This document shows, one piece after another, positions 1-7,680 of a stretch of 16,383 nucleotides of DNA. This DNA is from Tubulinosema ratisbonensis (taxonomy: Eukaryota > Microsporidia > Tubulinosematidae). Every line of letters starts with the position of its first letter. The first letter of the stretch is position 1. The notes below the pieces were generated by a model. The model did no database searches. It saw nothing but the letters and a program-made list of their open reading frames with translations, and was not told the origin of the DNA. The stretch covers positions 1-16,383 of the forward strand of contig RCSS01000559.1 of assembly GCA_004000155.1 (NCBI GenBank), in the 5' to 3' direction. The translations under genes and the position numbers were made by a program.

Positions 1-34
1 TAGAACTAATTTATCATAATAAAAATTGATTAAA

Positions 35-63
35 TTAANTAAAACTNAGTTATAAATAATATA
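35..63 (+). repeat. Terminal inverted repeat, outer end (3' of the transposase)
   Basis: The reverse complement of this segment matches 1299-1327 at all 27 called positions; the other two positions (39 and 47) are N. The match stops at once on both outer sides: position 34 does not pair with 1328. Its core, reading AACT-N-AGTT, is itself a small palindrome. Confidence 0.85.
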
Positions 64-85
64 NACNCANATATTTTTAATAAAA

Positions 86-1285
86 CTAATTTATAAAAAA
101 TNTATGAATAAAAATNTATTTAAAATTANACGNNAAATCATTATTANTTGAATGAGATATGNAATCTTTGTCATCTTTTNNATATTTNNCTTGCATATTT
201 NCATGTTTAATTAAATATTTATTATTCTCAATGATTCTTTCTTTTAATTTATTGTAGAAGTTAGAATCCTTTATTGTTAAAGGACTGTATGATAAATGAT
301 AANTTGTNAGAGCAAAACANATTTTCACTATGTTTTNAAAAGATTCCCTTGAGNCTCTAAATTTTNATCTTNAAATTTTNAAGTNCATTTTAGCACNTCC
401 AAAAAATCTTTCAATNATGCTTCNTTCGCTAAACTTAAGTTTTTCAGTATATGTCAAACTTTTATGCTTAGNAGGAGTGATTGTNCTANATCCAGAAGTC
501 TGNCCANTATAACCTTTATCTGCTAAAATTGCCNATGAANTGAAANTCTCANAATGATTTNNATTATTNTTGTTTNGTTNTTTNGTAAGAAAAANTTGAA
601 AAATTTTTGTTCTTTNTTTGTAAATTGTAAANTCATGAACACTTCNTNGATATACTTTTNNAACAAATGNNNACNTTCCATAGGAANAACAGCAGTTTCT
701 ACTTNCAAACAATATNTAAAGTGTTTATCTGAAAAAAGTACTTCACATCATTGAAAAAATTAGTGGTTTTATTGATTTAAATAATGATGCATCAAATGCC
801 AACGCCAACTCGGAATTATGTATAAAAAACATCCCATTTTTTAATTGTTCTTTTTTTCATTAAAACGAAAAAATATTAATTTAAGGTCTGTGTTATATTT
901 AATATAGTTCTATAAGTATGAGATTTACTGTGCAGCATGTAACTTCAAAAAACATGNCTAAACGTGATACTNTTTNTTTATGTTTCAAATATGTTAACAC
1001 GAGTAAAAATCTATCCNTGGGGCTTATTTTGCATCTTCNACNCTTNCCAGCTAATTTNNATGTCANATNNCTTTCTNCTAATCCNAAAAGAAATTCGAAT
1101 TCATACTCTTCAAATCCAGTTGAGACAGTAAGGGCACCTTCTTTAACTTTCAAAGCATCATAAAATTTATTTTCAACAAGATCTGCTTCACTTGGATACA
1201 CAAATTCACTTATGGGGTCGCAGTCTTCATAATTTTTTTTGTTGTTTATTTCCTCTTCTTCTAAATTTTTCAAAAATTTTTCCAT
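86..1285 (-). pseudogene. Broken DDE-superfamily transposase (DDE_Tnp_4/IS5-Harbinger-like)
   Basis: The ATG at 1285 opens a 128-residue N-terminal piece with an acidic leader. It is followed by DRFLLVLTYLKH and a helix-turn-helix-like stretch, the usual N-terminal arrangement of DDE_Tnp_4 transposases. The reading then breaks. Further pieces appear in other frames: FDAS (Asp at 793-791) in a stretch NSELALAFDASLF, then SDKH and VETAV, then SVH(D/E)F near 634. These lead into ILADKGY (Asp at 520-518) and IERFFG (Glu at 412-410). The order D...D...E is thus preserved, but only across at least four frame changes, several at runs of six or seven T or A. The full length, about 390 residues if joined, is normal for the family. 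The breaks may be real decay, homopolymer errors, or artefacts of a collapsed consensus. I am confident of the superfamily type, less so of the family. Confidence 0.75.
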
Positions 1286-1298
1286 GATAATAAAATTC

Positions 1299-1327
1299 TA
1301 TATTATTTATAACTAAGTTTTATTTAA
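1299..1327 (-). repeat. Terminal inverted repeat, transposase-start end
   Basis: This is the partner of 35-63. It begins 14 bp upstream of the transposase ATG at 1285, so the gene nearly fills the element and has almost no room for a promoter outside the repeat. It contains no Ns, unlike most of the element. Confidence 0.85.
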
Positions 1328-2280
1328 AATAATTTATTTTTAACATTAAACTTATAAATTAAATTATATCTCCAATAGATAAAATGACAATAATTCATTT
1401 TAATCAAAAAATTATAGTTAAAATTACAAGTAAATCGAAAATCAAGTTAAAAAATTACTTCTGTTGTTTAAAGAAAACAAAATTCTCTCTAAAAATTTTT
1501 TCTTTTGATTTAAATTTTTTTAAGCAGTTCAATTTCTAATTTGGTTTATTAAGAAGCTGCTCAATAAATTGAATAATCATCCTTTTTTAGAACTCATAAA
1601 TTTAAGGTTGCAATAAAGGTTCTTTGATAAAAAGAATATTGTGATAAATTAGATTATAAATAGTGTTCATAGGTTTAAGTGATGCTTTTATTAACAACTT
1701 GGCTAAATATTATTAGTATTATAGTCTCTTGTTATTTATAAAGAATTTTTTTACGTAAACCTTTAAAATATTGTCGTGATAGAAGTTAGGTTATGATTTT
1801 AAAAAAAAAAGATAATTTAAATTTACTAATTTAAATTAATATTTTTTTAACAAACAAACACACCAATATAATTTATTTTAAAGCATAATAAATTTATAAT
1901 AAATTTTCTTTTTTAATAAAATATTAAGTTTAGCTCATCACACATTTAACCAAAGGAATAAAATAATATATTAAAGTTTCTTATATAGAAGGTATAGCGA
2001 AAAGATCTTCGTATGGATTTCCCATCCCTAGGCAACAAAAAAAAATATTAAAGTTTCTAATTTGAGTAAGGAAATGAAAATACTCTCTTTTTAAAATAAA
2101 AATTTAATTTTTACAGATAAAAAATAAAGTTTAAAAAATTGTTTTCGTTCATACAGAAGTATCTAACTTAGGTATGAGATCATGAGAATAAAACAGATTT
2201 TTATTTAAAATAAAAATTACACTTTTGATTTTAAATGTATAATTTGATTTACTATCTTTTAAAAAACTTTTACACGTTAA
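1328..2280. other. Intergenic A+T-rich stretch, no gene seen
   Basis: No reading frame of useful length occurs on either strand and no tRNA-like box is visible. The only compositional irregularity is a patch of about 50 bp at 1987-2038 with more G and C than its surroundings. It contains the hairpin-forming CGAA-AAGATC-TTCG and the palindrome CCTAGG, and is followed by a run of A. I could not identify it. Confidence 0.5.
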
Positions 2281-3360
2281 TTTCTTTTTGACAAACCCTC
2301 ATAAATCGCATTATTCTGCTAAAAATTACATCCTTTTTTTCCTTTTTCCTGAATTCCTTCTTTAATTCAACAATATAAACATTCACATTTGTTGTATTTA
2401 TTTTACTATTAATCGTTTCTTTAAAAAATTTCTTATAAATTTTTTTACTTCATCCTTTCATTNATGTNTTAGATCTTAAAAACTTAATTCTTTTTTACAA
2501 NGTTAACATTTAAATACAAATATTTCTTTTCTTTTTTTACACAAACCTTTCTAAAAGGCTGTTTCTTATGTTAAGATCAGTTACAAATTATATTTTATTT
2601 ATTTCTAATACAAAATTATGTAGTTTGAGATGATAGTTGCAGGTACAGTTTTTTGATTAGCATTTCATTTTTTTTGATCAGAAAATTCTTTTTTTAATTT
2701 TAATTATTTCTTTCTCAAAATATTTTTTTATTTTTTTAAAATTGTGACTATTTTATGACTGTGCGAGAGGGTTTTCTTATTTTAACACTTCTTTCTCGTT
2801 GTTTTATAAAAAAAGGTTTTTTTATTGTTTCGTTATTTTATAATTGAATGAGTATTATTTTTCAGCAGTTAAAATTTCTTTTTCATCGTTTTGAGTAAAG
2901 ATTCTTTCTAAAAATCAAATTAGTTTTTTTAGGCTCAAAGCAATCAATTAACAAAGATTTTATTCTTTTGAGAAACAATGTAACTTCTCTGTTCTGTACT
3001 TTTTATAAAAAATCTTTAAATTTTTCAACTATTGTTTTAATTAACAAATACATTCTTAAATTGTGTTGTCATGTTTGATTATATACTTTCTTTATTTCTT
3101 TTTGCTAGCTTAGTATCATTTGTTGTGTTGTTTCTTGTGGTGATTACTTATAAGTATTTATTTTTTTTAATTTTGTTTTATTGGTGTTTGTTTTTTAGGT
3201 TATTTTTTAAAATTTAGTTAAACAAATTTTAATAAATGAAAAATTTATTTCATTTCATTTTATTCTAATTTTTTATTATTTTATTTTTATTAGTTTATTA
3301 AATTGAGTTATAATAAACTTAACTCTTAAAGGTAAAATAAATAATTATTTTAAGTAAAAG
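2281..3360 (-). other. T-rich tract, possible unidentified decayed minus-strand gene
   Basis: The plus strand is markedly T-rich, so the minus strand is purine-rich, as in the SMC1 coding strand next to it. Read on the minus strand, several short open pieces have coding-like composition. One is about 39 codons around 2995-2880 and includes NREVTLFLKRIKSLLIDCF. Another near 2690 includes EMLIKKLYLQLSSQTT, and one near 2820-2755 includes KQRERSVKIRKPSR. They are separated by stops and lie in different frames. No motif is recognisable. This could equally be strand-biased intergenic DNA, so it is a weak call. Confidence 0.25.
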
Positions 3361-3380
3361 GTATTATTCTTACCAATGTT

Positions 3381-3393
3381 AATCAATCAATCA
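3381..3393. repeat. Short ATCA microsatellite
   Basis: About three copies of the 4-bp unit ATCA lie just downstream of the SMC1 stop codon on the minus strand. It has no evident function. Confidence 0.6.
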
Positions 3394-3399
3394 TTTATT
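3394..3399 (-). terminator. Candidate poly(A) signal overlapping the SMC1 stop codon
   Basis: On the minus strand the sequence around the stop reads TTAATAAAT. The hexamer AATAAA shares two bases with the stop codon TAA (3400-3398). Very short or absent 3' UTRs, with the signal at or inside the gene end, are typical of microsporidia. In such A+T-rich DNA the hexamer can occur by chance. Confidence 0.45.
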
Positions 3400-5668
3400 A
3401 ATTTTTATTTTTATATCCCACTAAACAACTAACACCATTCTTTTTATAAACACCAATCAAATTATCACAAGTAGAATACAAATTAAACTGATGACTTATA
3501 AACAGACAATCTAATTCATTTACAAAATTACTAACCCTCTCTACATTATCATCATCCAAATGAGCATCTATCTCATCAAATATAAAAAAAGGTGGTCTTT
3601 TAAACTCTTTTAAAGTTAAAATTAATGCTAAACAAGCCATGCTTTTTTCTCCTCCACTTAATTCATTTACATCTCTAAACCTTTTTTTAGGTGGCATAAC
3701 AAAATATTTAATATTTAAATTTAATAAATCACTCTTATTTTCTAAGGTTAGNAAAGAATTACAATCCTCATTCATTAATTTTTTATAAATTTCATGTATT
3801 TTTGAAGAAATAAAAGTAAAACAATCCATAAATTTTTTGTTTCTTTCTTTCTTAACTGTGTCTAATTCTTTTTTTATTTCATTTAATTCTTTTTTTAATA
3901 TGTCATATTTGTTTAATATTTCTTTTATTTTATTATCATTTTCTACCTCTAAAAAAGGAATTAATAAATCAATTTCTTCTTTAATATTTTTAATATTTTC
4001 ATTTAATTCTTCTTCCTTTTCATTTACTTTGTAATTTAATAAAATATTTCTTATTAATTTTACTAATTCATCCTTGTTTGTTAATGCCATTTCTAATAAA
4101 TCATTGTTCATTTCTGTATCATTAAATAAATTAATTTCTTCTAAAATACTTGATTTAATTTCATCACTTATTTCTTCTTTTATAAACTCAATTTTACCTG
4201 TGAGAAAAACTAATTCTCTTTCTATTTCACTTTTTTTATTTTTTATTAAATTATTTTTTTCTTTTATTTTTTCAAGTATTTCTTTTAATTTTGTGAATTT
4301 TTTTCTTAATTCTTCTTTTTTATTTTCTTCTTTAATTAAAAATTCTTTTGTCTTGTAAAATTCATTTTCATTATTTTTTAAATTTTCTTTTGATGAATTG
4401 TCAAGTGATTCTTTTTTTATAAAAGGTAATTTAGTTTTGTTAAGTAAATCAATCTGATTGGTTAATAAATTAATCCTATTTTTTAATAATAAACAATCAT
4501 CATTATTTGTTAAATATTCATACTCTTTATAAGTAATATTATATTTAGGGATAAGCAATACACTCTCTTTTTCAGGTTCATTCATAAATTTAATAAAATT
4601 AGGGTTAGTAATGTATGATTCATATAAATTAATTGTATCACTGTCATTTATTACGAATTCTTCGTTTGTCAAATTAAGAAGGGTTAAAAAGTTAAAGTAA
4701 AATTTTTCTNTTTTTTCTTGAATTTCTCTTTGTAAAAGTGGGATGTTATTTTCTATTTCTTCTTTCCTTTTGATTAATATTTGAATCTCTTGATACTTTA
4801 CTTTTTTATGTTGGATTTGTGCTAATTTTTCTTTTAATTCTGGCAATGTGAAAATAAAATTTATTTCTTCTTCAGAAAAGTAATTTTGTTTTACTTCTCC
4901 GGCAGAAATAAACCCATTTTTTAAAAATAATTCTCCTGCTAAAGTTACTACTTTTTTATTTTCTTTGTAACATTTTAATTTTGCTTCTTCAACTGAATTT
5001 ACTATNAGTGAATCTGAGAAAACCAATTTTACCACTTTTTCTAATCTTTTATCATAAATTAACTTATCAGAGATAAAACATTCCTTTTTTACTTTGAGTG
5101 ATGAAAGTGGAAGTATTTTAATTTTACCTAACCTTTGTTCTTTTACGTATTCTAAGACTGACAATGCTACTTGATCATTTTCTACAACTAACGCATTTTC
5201 ATAATTAGCTATCAATACTGAAATAGGAATTGAATACATATGATTGATTGGTTTGATTAAATCAATTACTCTTCCTAGCACTCCACTAAACACCATTTTA
5301 AGATCAAATTTGGCAGGTTTACTGTTTTGATAATAATTAATTTCTGCTATTTTAAGCAAAACTTCACTTTCTTCTTTCATTAAAGCATTATACTCTTCAA
5401 TGTTAGTCCTTTTGCTTAATAAATTCATCTCACCTTTAAGTTTACTTTCTCTCTCTTCTAAAACAGATATCTCTTTTTTAATTCCTTCATTTTCTTCCAT
5501 AACTCTTCTAANTTGCTTCTTCTTTCTTTTAATTTTGTCTTCTTCTATTTCTTTAAGCTTGTTTTTTAGTTTTGTTTCTTCGTAAGAATTTTTCAGTGCT
5601 TCCAGTTCAGATTCACTTAGTTTATGCAAAAAATTTTTTTCTTTTTTTATATTTTCTTTTTCAAAATG
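3398..5668 (-). CDS. SMC1: SMC1 cohesin subunit, C-terminal part (hinge, second coiled coil, ABC signature, Walker B)
   Basis: This is the downstream part of the SMC1 gene that begins at 6672. The frame is open from 5668 to the stop at 3400-3398, with no ATG at its upstream end, so it is a continuation rather than an independent gene. From the TTG at 5629 it reads 743 residues. A short coiled coil is followed by the dimerisation hinge (about residues 113-260; SGVLGRVIDLIKP at the start, GFISAGEV near the end). A long second coiled coil follows, then the ABC signature LSGGEKS (657-663, bases 3661-3641) and Walker B FFIFDEIDAHLDD (681 on). The hinge's GRVIDLIKP and the terminal NLIGVY resemble SMC1 rather than SMC3 or condensin SMCs. 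In the cohesin ring this part closes the ATPase head formed with the N-terminal piece. Single Ns at 3752, 4710, 5006 and 5512 may mark polymorphism. Confidence 0.9.
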   Translation of the reverse strand, partial: HFEKENIKKEKNFLHKLSESELEALKNSYEETKLKNKLKEIEEDKIKRKKKQXRRVMEENEGIKKEISVLEERESKLKGEMNLLSKRTNIEEYNALMKEESEVLLKIAEINYYQNSKPAKFDLKMVFSGVLGRVIDLIKPINHMYSIPISVLIANYENALVVENDQVALSVLEYVKEQRLGKIKILPLSSLKVKKECFISDKLIYDKRLEKVVKLVFSDSXIVNSVEEAKLKCYKENKKVVTLAGELFLKNGFISAGEVKQNYFSEEEINFIFTLPELKEKLAQIQHKKVKYQEIQILIKRKEEIENNIPLLQREIQEKXEKFYFNFLTLLNLTNEEFVINDSDTINLYESYITNPNFIKFMNEPEKESVLLIPKYNITYKEYEYLTNNDDCLLLKNRINLLTNQIDLLNKTKLPFIKKESLDNSSKENLKNNENEFYKTKEFLIKEENKKEELRKKFTKLKEILEKIKEKNNLIKNKKSEIERELVFLTGKIEFIKEEISDEIKSSILEEINLFNDTEMNNDLLEMALTNKDELVKLIRNILLNYKVNEKEEELNENIKNIKEEIDLLIPFLEVENDNKIKEILNKYDILKKELNEIKKELDTVKKERNKKFMDCFTFISSKIHEIYKKLMNEDCNSXLTLENKSDLLNLNIKYFVMPPKKRFRDVNELSGGEKSMACLALILTLKEFKRPPFFIFDEIDAHLDDDNVERVSNFVNELDCLFISHQFNLYSTCDNLIGVYKKNGVSCLVGYKNKN
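5647..5668 (-). other. Frame break between the two SMC1 reading frames
   Basis: The upstream frame runs to a TAA at 5649-5647. The downstream frame opens after a TGA at 5671-5669, so the two overlap for about 20 bases. The overlap is made of A runs (AAAAAG, AAAATA, then two runs of seven A). Reading straight through needs a step of minus one base, equal to one base missing from the assembled sequence. A one-base undercall in a homopolymer is the simplest explanation. A classical minus-one slippery heptamer (X XXY YYZ) is not present in the right phase: the site reads G AAA AAG. Confidence 0.8.
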
Positions 5669-6672
5669 TCATTTTTTAAAATTTGAATTTCTTTTTTCAA
5701 ATTAGAAATTTCTTTTTCAATTTTTTCATTTTGGATAGAAATTTGCTGATTTNTAAATTTAATTTCTTCTTTTTCAGATTCATCTTTAATAACACCGTTT
5801 TTAATTTCTTCAAGCTGGTTGTACAACATTTCTACTTTGCTTTCTTGCTTTAAAAAGATTTCCTGTACTCTTAACATTTCTTGCTTAGCAATACTTTCAT
5901 CCTGGCATTCTTCCAAGGGTGTTTGTTTTAATTTCTTAATTTCTTCTTTTATGCTTTTTAGCTTATGCAAACTGTCTTTTAGTTTTTTAACTGTCAACTT
6001 TTTTTGCAAATCTTTCAGTTTGTTTGTCAAACTGTCATATTTCTTTAAAGTGCTTTTCTTTTCGTTTATGGCTTTAATCTCAGTCAATGCATTTTTTCTT
6101 AGCTCTAAATGTAAAGAAAGTTCTTTTGATTTGCTTTTAAAAGTTTTGTCAAGTGATTCGTGCACATTTTTTAACTCATAACTACCACACATTCTTTCTA
6201 TTAANCTAAAAATCTCCTCTGAAGAGAAATTNATTTCCTTTTGTGAGATATAAAAATTGTTTTGTTTGGTAAATATGTTGTTTTTTTCTAAAAATTCATT
6301 GTATTCTTTGTAAGTGCATGAATTTTCATTTATAAAATAAAATGATTTATTTTCCTTAATTTTTCTTGTCAGAAACACTGATTTTATTGGTTGGTTTTGT
6401 TCATCTGATTGGTTTAAATTGTACCCATCTAAGTTTAAGCTCTCGTTTTCTAAAAGCAAACTGACTTTACATTCAGAAGAGTCAAAATTGACAAATTCTG
6501 TGAATTTTTCTGTTCTTAAGTGATTCATACCTAAACAGAAACAGATTGCTTCTGCTAAGTTTGATTTACCTGTCCCATTAGGTCCTATCACACAAGTAAA
6601 TCCATCAATTTTTATTTTGTAATTTCCTTTGTAACTTTTAAAGTTTTCTATAAACATAGTAAATGAAGACAT
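5647..6672 (-). CDS. SMC1: SMC1 cohesin subunit, N-terminal part (Walker A head, first coiled coil)
   Basis: This frame gives 341 residues from the ATG at 6672. It opens with the SMC head: NFKSYKG (10-16), Walker A GPNGTGKS (30-37), AICFCLG just after it, and a Q-loop-like NFYISQKE about 100 residues further on. A long first coiled coil occupies the rest. NFKSYKG with a GPNG-type Walker A is the SMC1 pattern. SMC1 pairs with SMC3 and a kleisin to form cohesin, which binds ATP and holds sister chromatids together in the nucleus. The start is chosen because the head domain begins at once and CCC lies directly upstream (6673-6675). Together with the continuation to 3398 the protein is about 1,100 residues, short compared with about 1,230 in yeast, as expected for microsporidia. 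The frame breaks at about 5660. Ns at 5753, 6205 and 6232 leave three residues undetermined. Confidence 0.9.
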   Translation of the reverse strand: MSSFTMFIENFKSYKGNYKIKIDGFTCVIGPNGTGKSNLAEAICFCLGMNHLRTEKFTEFVNFDSSECKVSLLLENESLNLDGYNLNQSDEQNQPIKSVFLTRKIKENKSFYFINENSCTYKEYNEFLEKNNIFTKQNNFYISQKEXNFSSEEIFXLIERMCGSYELKNVHESLDKTFKSKSKELSLHLELRKNALTEIKAINEKKSTLKKYDSLTNKLKDLQKKLTVKKLKDSLHKLKSIKEEIKKLKQTPLEECQDESIAKQEMLRVQEIFLKQESKVEMLYNQLEEIKNGVIKDESEKEEIKFXNQQISIQNEKIEKEISNLKKEIQILKNDILKKKI

Positions 6673-6675
6673 GGG
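6673..6675 (-). promoter_or_regulatory. CCC start-site signal directly upstream of the SMC1 ATG
   Basis: On the minus strand the sequence is AATTTTAAACCCATG, with CCC touching the start codon and an A/T-only stretch before it. CCC-like and AAATTT-like motifs just upstream of start codons are described as transcription-start signals across microsporidia. Isolated C or G triplets are rare in this DNA, so the placement is informative and supports the start at 6672. Confidence 0.55.
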
Positions 6676-7680
6676 TTTAAAATTAATTACCTAATTAAAT
6701 TATTTTTAAATTTTATTTAATAAAGAAATAAATTTAAAAATTTTTATTTATTTAAAAATTTTAATTAAATAAATTTTTTAAATTTAAGGTTATGCCCTTT
6801 ACTTTTAATATATAAAAGTTGAAAGTGGTATAAAGTTCATTTAAATACAAGAAACCGGATACTATAAAAATTTTAATATTTATTATGATGCATTAATATG
6901 GTTGAAATAGAAATATTGTAAATTAAAGCTAATTTTCTCGTGAATTTTCCGTTCTTTATGAATATATTTTAATTTCAATATGTAGAATAAATGGATTCAA
7001 AATCTGAACTTTGTTTCTACCATATTAAACTTATTTAAGTTTTAAAAATTTTTAGTATAATACGTGTTGTATTCAAATTTTGATATCTTAAAAATCTAGA
7101 AATGATAACTTTAAAGAAAATAAAACAAAAATTTAAAATTACAGAACAGCTAATACTTCTAAGACATAACCCTGCTAATTACAAAGGGTTTTAGCAGCAA
7201 AAAACAATTCAGAAGCACTTAAGAAGAATTGTGGGGTTTTCTATACACTCTGGTGACAATTGTTTACTTCCAATATTTAAAACAAAATACAAAAATTTCT
7301 TTCTACATATAAGAAAATGGTGAGTGATCACTAGAAAAGTGGAACTCAGAAAAATCATTAGCTTTGTTTTAAATCTAATAACTACTAATAGATAAAGAAG
7401 GAGTGATGGTTCTACAAAACTTTATTAAATGAGAAAAATACCCAATAACAAAGCATTTTACTGAGAATGTTGAAAATGTCATCTGTAGCCCTGATAAAAT
7501 AGAATAAAGTAGACAGTTAATAAAAAAATAAATGATAAAGTCTTTTCAATGGTAAAGCATTGAAATCTTGAGCTCGTATTAATAAATTAGAGAATAAAAA
7601 AAGAGAAGCAAGAAAAGGAATATATTCATGAAAAGAGTTCAATAAACATAGCTAATATTAACAATAAGTTTGATTTAATT
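6676..7680. other. Intergenic region upstream of SMC1, no gene identified
   Basis: I see no frame with a recognisable product. Fragments around 7200-7420 read for 30 or so codons on both strands without convincing motifs. The only clear structure is the pair of alternative hairpins at 7168-7197. Decayed transposon sequence is possible, because a transposase relic begins at about 7680. Confidence 0.4.
7168..7197. repeat. Two overlapping, mutually exclusive hairpins
   Basis: CTGCTAA (7172-7178) can pair with TTAGCAG (7191-7197) over seven bases around a 12-base loop. AACCCT (7168-7173) can pair with AGGGTT (7185-7190) over six bases. The stems share bases 7172-7173 and the second stem falls in the loop of the first, so only one can form at a time. 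No gene is attached to it, so a function cannot be claimed. Confidence 0.5.

Larger units (their letters stand above)
35..1327 (-). mobile_element. TIR DNA transposon of about 1.3 kb with decayed DDE transposase
   Basis: The element is bounded by matching 29-bp terminal inverted repeats (35-63 and 1299-1327) and carries one transposase-like gene on the minus strand. The outermost four bases at each end are TTAA, itself a palindrome. I therefore cannot tell whether TTAA is the target-site duplication or part of the repeat, or whether a 3-bp TTA/TAA duplication is hidden in it. The transposase looks like the PIF/Harbinger-IS5 group (DDE_Tnp_4 type), for which 3-bp A/T-rich duplications are usual. 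Dozens of isolated Ns lie between about 39 and 1080, far denser than anywhere else in the window. This suggests a consensus over several diverged copies. The boundaries are seen directly; the superfamily is inferred. Confidence 0.75.

Noticed and set aside
1987..2038. Minus-strand resemblance to the 3' part of 5S rRNA (GGGATGGG...CCATACG)
   Set aside because: Only a short stretch fits. The upstream side is a T run followed by A/T-rich sequence instead of the 5' half of 5S, and no helix I partner is present.
3837..5585. Several plus-strand frames rich in Ser, Phe and Leu opposite SMC1
   Set aside because: They are antisense shadows of the coiled-coil coding sequence, made from complements of Lys and Glu codons.
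5647..5668. Programmed minus-one ribosomal frameshifting as the default reading
   Set aside because: The heptamer in the correct phase is G AAA AAG, not a canonical slippery site. A homopolymer undercall is simpler. It is kept only as a testable alternative.
5819..6181. 120-codon plus-strand frame opposite the SMC1 N-terminal coiled coil
   Set aside because: It is an antisense shadow with no motif of its own, while the minus strand clearly encodes SMC1.
7200..7500. Possible further transposase fragments on either strand
   Set aside because: Reads of about 30 codons exist, but none contains a family motif or catalytic block.
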